Assembly: GCF_026151205.1 (NCBI RefSeq)
Contig: NC_087078.1
Location: 13,065,118 to 13,129,117, forward strand
DNA length: 64,000 nucleotides
From: Bolinopsis microptera
Taxonomy: Eukaryota > Ctenophora > Tentaculata > Lobata > Bolinopsidae
Reading direction: 5' to 3'
The translations under genes were made by a program, and so were the position numbers. This document shows positions 1 to 16,154 of the stretch, one piece after another. The notes beneath the pieces are model-generated. The model searched no databases and was not told where the DNA came from. It was given only the letters and a program-made list of their open reading frames with translations. Each line of letters opens with the position of its first letter. Position 1 is the first letter of the stretch.

Positions 1-579
1 TTTTCAAAAATAATTTCGGAATTTTCGAGACTTTACAGCTAACTCGCAGATTCTTACCTCCCATTTTCACTAGATTGATCATAAGATATGTGTGAAACTG
101 ATCAAAACATCTGAATTTGCTACTTAAGTACTTAAATCAGCAAGATTTGCAATGTTATCTTATCACTGTTGATTGGTGAAACAAGGTATGTACTATGTAA
201 AAGTATTCATATTTCATGGGATAGTTGCATATTTGAATTCAACGGAATTAAAGTTTAAACGGTAAATCTGTAATAAGTATCCCGTAGTTTCGCCCCACCC
301 TATTACAGATAAGCTGTTCACTTCAAACTATCAATTCAGTTACAACCGTATAAGGTAATAATTTGAACCCGACACAGTACACAGTACACACCATAACAAC
401 ACAATACACTCCTGCACAGTCCACACTCCACGCCCCTCCCCTGAGAAATGCCGATGATTAACTTGCCGATGATTAACTTGCCTGGGTCGCTCATTTGCTT
501 AAATCGTTGATTGATTACGTTACACGTATCAGTTGTTATCTGTTTTCTGTTGTGTCTCGGAAAACTAGTTAATCTTGAT

Positions 580-873
580 ATGTCAACCAACGAGATCTGG
601 AAACATTTCACAAAAGAGGGGGACAACGTGGCCTGCATGCAATGTGACAAGTCTTTTCTCAGCACAACAGCCAAAAGGTCTTACACTAATCTTTGGTACC
701 ACTTGAGAGTTAAACACGGTATAGAAAATGCAGCTGCTAATAATGATGAATCTTCGGCATCCCCCAAAGTCAAGCGACCAAAAAATCAGTCCCTAATAGT
801 ATCTTACATCGAGAAGAAAACTCAAGCCGAAATGTATAGCCGTTTAGCGGCTGTGGAGTTCCACTTTGTGTAA
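580..873 (+). pseudogene. hAT-type transposase N-terminal fragment with BED zinc finger
   Basis: From the ATG at 580 the reading frame opens with a BED-type zinc finger: an aromatic W-K-H-F start, a CMQC cysteine pair, then LWYHLRVKH supplying the histidine side. It is followed by a basic linker and the segment SYIEKKTQAEMYSRLAAVEF, which resembles the start of the hAT transposase body. The frame ends about 98 codons in, so the catalytic domain is absent unless a spliced exon follows; the closing bases include a possible donor (GTAAGA near 871). The terminal-like sequence at 1080-1172 is probably the end of the same element. Family known: BED fingers bind DNA in hAT transposases and domesticated ZBED genes. 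Most likely a dead fragment; a host ZBED exon is less likely. Confidence 0.6.
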
Positions 874-1074
874 GATTGTTATTGTCACTGACTGTTCACT
901 GTAAAGTATATCGGATCTTCACTTTCAATTAATTGACTATTTTGAAATTACGCGTTTACAATTTGTGTACGATATCTCGGGAATTCATGACCCTCAATCA
1001 CGGAAGTTATAAATCATGAACGTATGATTAATTAAGCCACTGAATCGATGGAAAATAAGCTAATTGTTCTGACC

Positions 1075-1175
1075 AAATTTTATCGCCGATAATTATCGTT
1101 ATCGCCGATAATTGAAAAATGATTATCGGTTATCGGCGATAAAAAATTGTGGACCGATAATGCAAACCCTAGTAC
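1075..1175. mobile_element. hAT-like terminal region with GATAA/TTATC palindromes
   Basis: A run of interleaved TTATCGCCGATAA and ATTATCGG motifs ends in TGCAAACCCTAG, the kind of subterminal palindrome-rich end seen on many hAT elements. The opposite end was not found, so the full element and its 8-bp duplication cannot be defined. It lies 200 bp downstream of the BED-finger fragment and probably belongs to it. Confidence 0.45.
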
Positions 1176-1746
1176 ATTCATTTTTGCATGAAAAAATTGA
1201 ACGGGAAAAAGGTTATCTGGATTGGGGATATAAACATTGACCAGAATAATATCTCATCCACCCAGTACAAACAAGAATTGCGCCCTTTGTCTCGTTTTGG
1301 CGGACGCTAGATTTCCGTTCACTATAATTATAAATATAAGCTCCAATCAGCTCACTTCATAATAATAATATTGATACACATCAGTGCACTATACTATAAG
1401 TATAACACATGCCACGTACAAATTGAGCTTGGCCCGCTTATAACCTAATACTATACATTACACCGTTATATACATTGAAACACACTCACACAGTCGCGCC
1501 GCGCATTCATTGACCACAGGCTATCTATACATCACATCTCCGCAAGCAATCCTCGCGCGCTGCGTACTGCGCGCTGGTTGGCATGGTAACGGACGGAAGG
1601 ACAGATGACAACATATTCAGACCCGCCTACCGCTATCTCCAAAATCCACGTTTTTCTGCAAAAATGTCCATTCGTAACCTTTCACTATTGCCTTTTTACA
1701 AAAGAGTGAACGGAAAAAATTAGATATGACCTTGAGATGTTACAAT

Positions 1747-2552
1747 CTACCTTACTCGGGATTATTATGACCGGGATAAAGTGGTGGGTTTAGGGTAATT
1801 TCGCCATATTTTTCCCGAACCACATTTTTACCGGTCGTTAATAAACCCGCCTACTCAGCTTTTAGGGTTCCCAAGGGGTATGGGTGCTCATATTTTAATC
1901 GTTGTCTTATATTCACTAAAGAAGACTATTGGGACACTTGTTGTAGGTTTTTCGACTTCATTTGGCTAAAATTGCAAAAAATTCACCTTTTTGCCCAATT
2001 CTTGTCATATATCCTTATTGTCAAATTTGATTTAAATAGGCCAATTTTTAATTTCTTAGGTATTGACTATCTCTACATAATGAAATAGGACTCAAAGTAA
2101 AAGTAACAGTTAAATCAAAACTTGAATTAATTAAAACTGATGAAAGGGATGATCCAGATGAAGATAACGAAGATGATTACAACTTATTGGAAGACTAAAC
2201 AGCTCTCCCTTTATCTTAATATCGATCTGGTTGTTACGCTTCAAATGTTAAAAATTATTTTCCATCTAGTTTGATTAACCACGAGTCATTATTTCTGTCT
2301 ACTTTCAACAATTATTGATAATTCGACTTGTTTCACAAGTTTTAGCAATGCGAAAATTTCTAAACTTGCTTATCTCTAATAAGGAAATTTACATCTGAGA
2401 CAAAATTTTTGAATCTAAAATTGAAAGGTTGGACACCGGTAAAATGGCGACCGGGAAAATGTGGTGGGTTTCGAGCAATTTTGCCATATTTTTCCCGAAC
2501 CATATTTTAACCGGTCGTTAATAAACCCGTCGTAATAATCCCGAGTAAGGTA
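1747..2552. mobile_element. Non-autonomous inverted-repeat element (about 0.8 kb)
   Basis: The ends are a 20-21 base inverted repeat: CTACCTTACTCGGGATTATT at 1747 and its reverse complement at 2533-2552. Inside each end lies a direct copy of an about 85-base block (near 1768-1850 and 2447-2530) sharing GTGGTGGGTTT, CCATATTTTTCCCGAACCA and TTAATAAACCCG. The core holds a short acidic open segment (see findings). The right end abuts the LINE reading frame at about 2553. I could not establish a target-site duplication, so the superfamily is open. Confidence 0.5.
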
Positions 2553-5500
2553 GTTCAAACCATTCAAGGGATAACTAGAGTTGCTAAACGTGGAGACAAT
2601 TTTACCCAGACTACTATTGATGTAATATTCACTAACTGTTATGCAGATTTTGTTCAATCTTCTGTTCTTGATGAACGTATTGGGGATCATCAAGCTATTA
2701 TGTGTGAGATAGATTGTAAAGTACCTATAGCTCCTAAATTTGAAAAGGTTGAAATTAGAAATCATTGTAAACGTAATGTTAAACAATTCCTAGACTATCT
2801 AGACACCTGTTCTGATTACAGTCCACTATTGGAAAGTACAGATGTTGAAGCTATCACTGCTGGCCTTTGTCATCATATTGAACAGGCATATGCAACCTTC
2901 TTCCCTTGCAAGACCATAGAAAGGCATGAAAAGTTCATACATAAACCTTCTACTGAACTTTTAAATGCCATTAATCATACACATTTTCTTCTAAAGAAAT
3001 TCCGTAAAAAGAAGGATAAGAGAGACAATGGAAATTGCAATAAATGTGGTATATGTAGCAAATGTATAAAGTGTAATGAGGCCTTGGATTGCTACAAGAT
3101 TCAGAGAAATATTAGAAATAAATTAGCTAAAACCTGCAAAAAGGCTAATGTAATCGATGATCTACAAGTTAAAAGTGCCAAGAATGATCTTAAAGGGGTA
3201 TGGAAAACTATCAAACTGGCATCAAATATGACCCCTGGCACAACTAATTGTCAAACTATCAATGAGAATGATCCTGAGCTATTTAACTTTCATTTTGCAA
3301 ATGTTGGATCAAGATTACAAAATCAGGCCCCCAATATTGAAAGAGTTAGTTTTACTGATTTTTTAACTCCTAGAACTTCTAACATCTCATTTGATAGATT
3401 CCAAGAAATAAATGAAACTGATATCCTAATGTATGTCGAAACGCTCAAGAATGACAAGGCCTCATATGACGATGTGCCTCTATTTTTACTTAAGCAAGCT
3501 GTACCACACATAGTTGAGCCACTGACCCATATTGTCAATTTGAGCCTTAATACAGGTGTTGTACCAACCCTTTGTAAAAAAGCTAGAGTAACTCCCATCC
3601 ATAAGGCAGGAATGAAAGATGATCCTAATAATTACAGGCCAATATCCATCCTTCCACTTGTAGGAAAACTTACAGAATACTTTGTCGGCAAGCAACTCAC
3701 TGATTACATGGAAGAGAACAAACTTTTCATCCGGCATCAATATGGCTTTCGGAAAAATCACTCCACAACTTATTTGATGTACGATCTGATGGACGAAATA
3801 TATATGAGTAAATCTAAGTCTTATAAACCAGGAATCATCTTTCTTGATCTTAAGAAGGCCTTTGACACAGTGAATCATGAAATATTGCTTCAAAAATTGG
3901 CATATTATGGAATTGGTGGCATTGCTTTAACCTGGTTTAAGAACTTCTTATCTTGTAGATATCAATGCACAAGGATTAATGGCAAACTAAGCTCATTTTT
4001 AGAAGTTCTGAGTGGTGTACCACAAGGAAGCATCATTGGGCCTATATTATTTAGTATCTTCATAAATGACATCATTTATGCCTGTAACCTATCTAAGCCC
4101 TTTCTATTTGCAGATGATGGTGCACTATTCTTTGATCAAACCTGCAGAAGCACATTTATAAACATGAAAATAGAACTTATGACAATCTTTAAATGGCTCA
4201 GTGTTAATAAGTTATCACTCAATGAAAAGAAGACTGAATTCCTATTATTTGATTCTGTTGATAAACATGATGAATTAACCATTGAATGTGATGAGGTAAC
4301 TTTCACAATCAACGAGTGCAAAGAGACAAAATATCTTGGCCTCATTCTAGATAGTAAATTAAACTTCAAAAGCCATGTAGATTATATTATTAGGAAGGTC
4401 ATGAAGAGAATTGGTGCCATGTATAGAAGTAAAGCACTGCTACCCATTAAATATAGGAAAATGTTTGCCAATGCACTCATGTTGCCACAATTCGATTATT
4501 TAGACACGATCTATTGTAGAGCTGGCAAGACAAAACTTGCTGAACTTGACACTCTGTACAAAAAGGTAGCCAAAATAGCTCTCAACGTTCCACAAACAGA
4601 GAGCAGCCTTAATGTTTATAGAGACATGAAATGGTTACCCCTCCATCTTAGACGACAACTCCATCTGTCAAATTATATGTTTAGAATCATCCATGACAAT
4701 TGTCCTACAAACTTTATGAACAAATTTAGTTACATATCAGGAGGTAGTAGGAGCGGTGAAAGCTGCAACCTATATGTTAATAGATCAACATCACATAAAA
4801 ACTTTCAATACTTGGGGGCAAAATGTTGGAATAATGTTCCAACAGATCTACGAAATCTGCCCGATGTTAAAAGCTTTAGTGATTCGTATAAGAAACAGCT
4901 ACTCTCATCTATAACAACAGACCCTAATTATACCGTCGACAATTCATATGACAAATTTTACACTGCAATCATAGTCGACGATAACTAAGCATCTTCTAAT
5001 TCTTTTAAATCTGAGGCATATATAATTGATGTATCGAAAGGATTTTCCCTTTTTACCACCTTACCATTTTGATTGATTTTGCACATGACTGACATGTTTT
5101 AACTGGAGAAAGGGTTCGCACAGTGGTAGTTTTATAAACCACTTTTAATTTATTGACCTATTATACCTAGTGGTAGTTTTATAGACCACATTTAATTTAT
5201 TTACTTCTTATACTTAGTATTTATTTTTGGTGACTGTATCACCCAGTTTTAACATTTGATAATTGTACAGTTTATTGACGACACATTGACTGAATGTTAT
5301 TTTATATTCTAATTTATATTCTAGATATTTTATTCATTTTTCAACAGACGACAACTTCCTGGTTTTTCTTCTATATTAGTTACTCATATCTCTTTTACAG
5401 ACTTTTTTACAAGGACATTGACAGATGATACTCACATTAGGCATTCATAATTGCATCTAAATTATTTCACTTGCATTAGGTTTAGAAATTTATTCTCTGG

Positions 5501-5905
5501 TTAACAGATTTCAAATGTTTAATTAATTTGTAGTATGACAGTAAGGTATATAAGAAGTTATTTAATTTTGCTTGGGCTATTATATTGACTATTGAGGTTT
5601 AATGATGATATGGAATTTGAATTCTATATAAATTTACACTATGTGGTTGGGGCATTTTGCATAGTAAATATGGTTACTACTCCTATATATCATATTATTT
5701 GATTGGTATTCGATTTCTGATTATTTCTCTAGGAATATGATTATTATATCTCAATTTGGCTTTAGGTAGGGTGCCCCGATAAAAGAACTGGATTCTTCCA
5801 GGAAGCATCCCGTGCACAGACCTTGGTCTACATATATATATTAAATTATTAACCATTCATTCTGTATGTGCACGAAAATTTATTTCAATCAATCAATTAA
5901 ACGAA
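2553..5905 (+). mobile_element. CR1/L2-like LINE, 5' truncated, with long RT ORF
   Basis: An open frame runs from about 2553 to the stop at 4988. Before the first ATG (2700) it already reads as the end of an AP-type endonuclease (TTIDVIFTN, then DERIGDHQAIM). A Cys cluster follows (CNKCGICSKCIKC), then reverse transcriptase motifs: LDLKKAFDTVNHEIL, SGVPQGSIIGPILFSIFIND and a catalytic FADD box. No RNase H domain is seen. A roughly 0.9-kb 3' UTR ends in a short TCAA-repeat tail (about 5880-5900), as in several CR1/L2/Crack-type families. The 3' UTR contains a 48-bp tandem duplication around GTGGTAGTTTTATA (5120-5215). The RT frame is uninterrupted over 760 codons, suggesting a recent insertion, but the endonuclease N-terminus is missing, so it is not autonomous. 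Confidence 0.9.
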
Positions 5906-6250
5906 AAAGAAACATGATTTAAAATTTATAAACCATCAACTGAATTATCGCTTAAATTATAATAGGTATTAAAACAAAAACCATCAGGTGCCGTTATGCA
6001 GTAGGACATGGCTCACTGGGACCGCAGGAAATCGGCAAAAATGGGTTCGGAAAAGCCATTATTGGCACTCGAGTCCTTGATCTCGCTGATGGTGCACTGC
6101 GGCCTTTGGAGCTGCCGCCCTTCAGCTTCTGTCAACTGAAATAACTAATAATCCAAGTTGAGGCAATCAGCCTACGCACAGCTTTTATGGTTATCTATGA
6201 TATGTACAATCTGTAATAAAGATCAAAATTCAAATTCGTATTCCCTAAAT
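5906..6250 (+). repeat. Dispersed repeat, copy 1
   Basis: About 340 bp matching 58665-59005 in the same orientation. Shared landmarks are GAATTATCGCTTAAATT, ATTGGCACTCGAGTCCTTGA, CTTCAGCTTCTGT and TCTGTAATAAAGATCAAAAT. The roughly 85% identity is judged by eye. No coding potential is evident. Confidence 0.75.
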
Positions 6251-6379
6251 TTGGTATTCCCTATTGAAAGGGGCCTTGGTAGAAGTTTGTAAATAACCAT
6301 AGTACATTTTTGTTACAGTGCAGACATCTGTAGAAACCTCTGAAGTTTCTTTGCCTCAAATCGAACTGTCATTGCCTCA

Positions 6380-6490
6380 AATCGAACTTTCATTGCCTCA
6401 TTCGTGTCTTGTGCCATCCTCAGTGACCTTGAGAGATGGTCCTTCAAGAAAAGTTTAGTCAAAACAGTGAAATATGGGTCGCAGAAATCC
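6380..6490 (-). repeat. Isolated monomer of the 54.5-56.5 kb satellite, inverted
   Basis: Read on the minus strand, this is TTCTGCGACCCATATTTCAC, then TGTTTTGACTAAACTTTTC, AAGGTCACTGAGGATGGCAC. It is one monomer of the dimeric satellite at 54.5-56.5 kb. Nothing else is recognised in 6250-7005. Confidence 0.65.
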
Positions 6491-7007
6491 AGAGGCGGCT
6501 CGTGGGAGCTGGCTGGCAGTTTTTTTGGGTGTCCTATCGTGAATCAACGGACTGGGATTATAAACATTTTTGTTTGTGTGTTTTGCGCTATGCATCTTTA
6601 TACCTATTTTAGAAGAGATTTTTATAGAATATTAGAAGTGTAGTAGGGTCAGTTTCAGACGAATTAAGCATAAATATCATCATTGCCATGTCTGAAGTGG
6701 TTTGTAAATGGGCCATTGTTAGCCCCAAGCGTTTTGGTCCTTCATTCCTGCCACTCAGCATTGCCTACTGTAAAGTAGAAATTTTTCTAAGACAATAGAG
6801 AAACTGACCCTGTCTCACTAAATTCCCCTAAATTCAACCACTTACCATAATAAAAATGCTAACAACCAAATAAAGTTTTTTAAATAAAGAATATTTCCTC
6901 AAGTTTATGTCTAGCTAACTAATTAGTGGTTTAAGCTCTTATTCTATTTATGATTAAAGGAATGTAAAATAAAACTTTTCGTTTCATTGAAAACTTTTCG
7001 TTTCATT

Positions 7008-7540
7008 GACAGCAAACAAAAACAAAAACTTATAACATGGGTGAAACAGGACACCACACGTGTACGATCTCAGCTGCACAGTATCATAGCACTTAGCAGT
7101 CAATAGTTCAAATTGCGAGGTGTCCTGGACTACCAAATCATATAGATTACCTGTAGTGGGATGCGCTTGATGTGCTTTGTACCGTTTACAATTAACTATG
7201 TGTTAAAACTGCGCGGCTTAGTTGTCCAAACGAGGATTGGACACCCTACAACACAAAATTTCACAAAGATCATGTGTGCGCTTGCGCCTTACATTCGAAC
7301 GTTTGAGTGAATAAAGAGCTTTATATCGCGATTAGATATTTCCGAATACTATTACTAATCACTATTTCTATTTTCAAGCACCAGCCACCAGATAATAATT
7401 TTAGGGCGTCCACGGACGCCTGGACGCCATCAATAGCCGCCTCTGCGGAAAGCTGAAATTTGAAAATGTCCTACCTATACCGCAAACTTTCGGTCAAGGG
7501 GACGGGACGGGACGGCAGAAAAGCTCGTCATCAAAATCTT
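7008..7540. repeat. Left arm of a long-distance inverted duplication
   Basis: About 420 bp (7008-7428) is the reverse complement of 56504-56918, including ACATGGGTGAAACAGGACAC, CAAACGAGGATTGGACACCC and the palindromic GCGTCCACGGACGC. A further match (GGGGACGGGACGGGACGGCA and GAAAAGCTCGTCATCAAAA, 7498-7540) corresponds to 56455-56500, with a 60-70 base insertion between the two parts in this copy. Confidence 0.8.
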
Positions 7541-9490
7541 AGGTTGGGTGGCAAAATGGCCCATGCTTTTAAGGAAGACATGGAGATGCTTGAAATGTTC
7601 GACAATGGATTGGATTATTCACTATACAGAGAAGAATGACAATCTTAAACTTCAAATGGAAATGATGCTGACGCTTGGGGAGGAAGACATGTATGATCTA
7701 CCAACACCAACACCGTCTGACACATCTACCATTTCTTATCCCAATATTGTAAGTTTTACACAAAAAACGGGGGGGAAATCACCATTCACTAACTTATAGT
7801 TTCATTTCTTGGACAATCTGATAACTCAAGATATAAAAAAAAACAAAAACATGGAAACACGGGCTACACCCGAAGATATCTCTGACGAATCTACCAAGTC
7901 AACTAGGCTGCAAACTTTGCAAGGTTCTGAGACAACTGTTGCCATGTTTACCAAGAAATGGTGGAGAAGAATCGTTCGTGAAGAAACAAAGATAGAGAGA
8001 ATTGCTAGAGAGGGCAAATGTCAGGTACTTGAAAAAATGATTATGGTGCCATGTGCAGATAGGTTATGAAAACCAACGACCCCAGACTGGAATCTTACCA
8101 TATAGAAATCAATCTAGAAGTTTTGTTCCCACTGAATATCCCACTGCAAGTTTTAGCATTGAGTTCTGTGATGAACGAATCAGTGAGGTCAACAGCAGGA
8201 GTCATCAACACTGCGTGATAAAGGAAAGAATTGGCAATGCGTGAGGGTCCATGCCTGCGTCCCTGTTGCGATGGATTGACCGAAACATTAACGATATGCT
8301 GCAACAGCCTCTCAATATCACACTCATTCTCTCAAAAAGATTAACAAAAAAGGATAGATAGATTGGAGTGACTCTGGTCAGATGGCAGTATCGAAGAGGC
8401 TGAAAACTAGAGCCGCTGTTTCTGCCCCAGTGCCAGATCAAAGTGGGAGAATTTTGACAAGAGGTTGGAACTCAATAGGCTTATAGACATCAACCTTCAC
8501 GGCACAAGTCATGGTCTGGTTCCCTCAACAAAATCCTCTTTTTGTTACAGTGACTTTAGAAGTAAAAAACAGGTTGGAACTTGTAGTTGCTCCCAACTCT
8601 ATAAGAATGTAGGCCTGTACGCGGGCTCTTGTGAATTGGCTGTGCAAGCTTTACAAGAAATTGTGTCTGCCTGGGCACTGTGTCATAGTTGTGTAGATCT
8701 GATCGGGTGTTGTAGTGGATGCTGAAGTTATTCTTTCCCGCAGTCAGATTTTGAGTATCTGTACAGAGTGTCCTCTCACCTTCTCTCGGAACTTGCCTCA
8801 GGTTTGAATATAATCAAGTTTACGCTTTTTAGTTGTGCTATTCTATTATTAAAATACTTTTTTCATTCAAAATTAGTCTCACAGACCTTGCAAAATAACC
8901 TTGACATATTTCGCCTGCCCTTGTTTGGAAAAAAAATATATGGTTTTAAACAGGTACGAACCAAGAGACATGGAGCTTGATGTGGACACAAAGATGTCGA
9001 TAACATTCGAAGGCATCAAGATTATGTGTTCACCCCCCCTCACCATCGGCAAACATCGATCTTACAAAACAAAAGTTACCAAAGGGTTACACAGAAGGAC
9101 AGCTCTGCGGAGAAAGGGACTTGAAACATACAAAAAGTCTCAGAGGTGGTTCCGGTTTAGTTGTGGTGGTAGGTTGTTCCCCTGTGGGAATAAATGTAAC
9201 GACGCGCAGGTCCCTGATGTCCCCTTGGTGCAAGCTAATCGTATGTTTGCGGGCTTGTGTGCATAAAGAGCAGCGTACGCGGCAGTGTAATATTGCATGG
9301 TGAGCTATGGGTTCGTTAAAATCACACCATTGGGAAGGAGGAAATGGGATGAGAGACAAGACTCGAAGGAACAACGACAGTCGAAAACATAATAACTCTA
9401 ATTAAATTGAAAAACGGCAAGTTTCACAAAAAGATTAAGGAGGAGTGGGTCAACAAACGAAGAAGGAACAGGAAAACTGGTGGATATTAA
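7538..9490 (+). pseudogene. Decayed copy of CCCH zinc-finger gene
   Basis: From 7545 to about 7935 the sequence parallels 63619-64000. Both encode AKMAHAFKED/CKMAHAFKED-like starts, QMEMMLxLGEKDMYDLPTPT, then SDTST and a TRATPxDISxEST stretch. This copy lacks the preceding exon with the first finger and has small indels that break the frame. Further coding-like fragments follow in several frames: TKKWWRRIVREETKIERIAR near 7950, YENQRPQTGILPYRNQ near 8065, and a basic tail (FHKKIKEEWVNKRRRNRKTG) ending near 9487. I read 7.5-9.5 kb as one degenerate gene or element ORF, but only the first 400 bp are firmly matched to the copy at the right edge. Confidence 0.55.
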
Positions 9491-9943
9491 AAATTAGCGT
9501 ACGATGTATTGTTGTGTACTTTCTGGATCATAAAATTTAAATCTGTGTCATGAAGTTCAAATAGCTTTGCGACCATTCATGTTTTTTACGTCCATTGCTG
9601 TATTTTATACAACTTGTTCTTTGCTAAAACATTACTTGAACCAAAATTAGCATGAATAGCGATGCTTCTATGTTATTCTTGACTTATCCTTTCAATGATC
9701 TAACTGAAGCTCCGTTAGACCTTAGATTATCACAGGTAAAATTGTGAACTATTGAACAGTTTTTAAAGGATTACTCATTAATTAAAAACTATTTATATCC
9801 AACTAGTCCAGATCCTGCATAGACACAGGCCGCTGGTAGTACCTCCTTCTATATTTTTCATCATGAGACTGTCTAAACTGGACGGTTTAAGTCCACTAAA
9901 ATCAAAAATTCTCCGAAGTTTGAAAAGTACGATTTTAAAATGA

Positions 9944-14507
<4,564 letters not shown>

Positions 14508-14998
14508 GCCCAGATATAAAGAATGGCTTATTTGTCGGTCGCGGTTAATGTGAACTTTATTTGCAACAGCCCTTACCCTCCTCAACCTTCTCTGCAGCTC
14601 CATCCTTTTTGTATTGTTGCTTAACCAGGCTTTTCAGTGGTCAGTGGCCAAATTTATATCGGGCTGGCCCTTTTGCTGTTCAATGAGATCTTTTCATGAC
14701 CGTGCAGTATATTTAAGTACAGAAGTGTTCTTTTTTAATTTGTAAATATTTTCATATTTATTTAAGTTTATGCCACTATCGATTGGAATTATTTGTCTAT
14801 ACACAAAACAAACAAAAATTACTATCTACGTGAAAAAATAATTTAACATTATGCACAATTTCTACAATTTAACATTTTTGATGGTGTCTTGGGTCTTGCA
14901 AAAAGTGAAGAGCAAAATTCTACTCAAAGCTACCGAAAATCTTTTTCTTGGAGCCTGATAATCATGACTCGCTACATTTCTGCAACTTAATGTTGTAT
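14508..14998. other. Convergent 3' ends of RUVBL2 and cystatin gene
   Basis: This 490-bp AT-rich stretch separates the RUVBL2 stop (14505-14507) from the cystatin stop (14999-15001, minus strand). It presumably holds both 3' UTRs. I see no other gene in it. Confidence 0.6.
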
Positions 14999-16154
14999 TT
15001 AGTTGGCTCCATCAACCCACAAAGACTTCAATTCAGGGCCCTCGACATCTTCAAACTCTCCGAATTGATATTTCACGGCCATCCAGGGCTGACTTATTAT
15101 CTCCACTTTGTGTAGACCGAGCTGAGGGGGTTACGTGTTAAGGTTTCTCTCAAATTGTAATAGTGGTTTGTTTGATAGTGGCTACTTGTTTGTGTAGGGG
15201 TCGTTCACATATATCACGTTATCACTTTTTTGCCAATTTTAAACCCCGGTCACCTCCGTAACCAGTTTTACACATTGTGTTAAAATTACACTAGCGTTAT
15301 CATTTAGAATCTCCGAACGTAACATGTGAACGACCCTGTATGGGGTATTTGTGGCCGTTGATTTGTCATTTGTCAAAACAAAATATCATACTCACATTTT
15401 CGTTGTCTGAGCAGACTCTGGCGCTGACAAAACCATCTTGAGATTTTGCCTTGCAGTCCGAGTCGCTGGTCAGTCCGAGTCGCACAGTGATGATGAACTT
15501 TTGTCCAGCTACCACCTGAAGGTCAATACTCAATACTGCTATAATCTTGATTCGACCCTCTATATGCTAACAAAAGGATCGACAATCGAATAACTGGATA
15601 CTTAAAACCATTCGTATATGATCAAGCCATCTGCACAAAAACGAACCTGAGTTTTGACATCGATCACGTCCCCGACGATCACTGAGTCGCTAGAGCCAAG
15701 TCTGCCACTCTTCAAAGCTCTTAGCTTGAACTCTCCCAGGGCTTGTTTTACCGCCTCTCTTGTTGCAGGTGAATGCAACTCTCCCTCGTAAATACCACCT
15801 GGGCTGGCATATGTGGAATGTTAGTTTTACTACTCTCTCAATTCTCAGTATTTTTCTGAAACTGGAACTGGTAGTCCAACTCTCAATGTTTTATCTATAA
15901 GCCTCACCAGTCGCCCTACAATTTATTGCCGAGTACTGAGGATCAAATTTTACTACTTTGTTACACAATAGATAATTTAAGCCCTTAAATGTACAAAATG
16001 GTGAGAATATTTGATAAAATACACCGTAAAAGAAACGCATATTGACTGTTCATGTTGAAAGCACTTACAGTCCCATGACGATTTCACGCTCGGCCAACTT
16101 GACCTCGCTGGCGACCAGCCCCATGAATAGAGAAAACAAAATCATCTGCTTCAT
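14999..16154 (-). CDS. Secreted cystatin (type 2-like), four exons, 161 aa
   Basis: Assembled on the minus strand from exons 16154-16069, 15803-15647, 15515-15396 and 15121-14999; all junctions are GT-AG and in phase, giving 161 residues. The ATG at 16154 opens a signal peptide (MKQMILFSLFMGLVAS). The three wedge elements of cysteine-protease-inhibitory cystatins are present: an N-terminal PGG, the QVVAG loop (Q closes exon 2, VVAG opens exon 3) and a QPW loop in exon 4. Two cysteines (CKAKSQDGFVSARVC) could form the usual disulfide. Known role of the family: tight reversible inhibition of papain-like cathepsins outside the cell or in lysosomes. The introns (about 270-270 bp or less) contain one MITE (15197-15336). 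A paralogue lies 3 kb upstream on the same strand. The intact inhibitory motifs make a working inhibitor likely. Confidence 0.9.
15197..15336. mobile_element. Short palindromic MITE, copy 1
   Basis: The ends GGGGTCGTTCACAT and ATGTGAACGACCC form inverted repeats around about 110 bp that share ACTTTTTTGCCAATTT, CTCCGTAA and CAGTTTTACACAT with 18774-18942. Flanking TA may be a two-base target duplication. It lies inside a cystatin intron. Confidence 0.7.
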
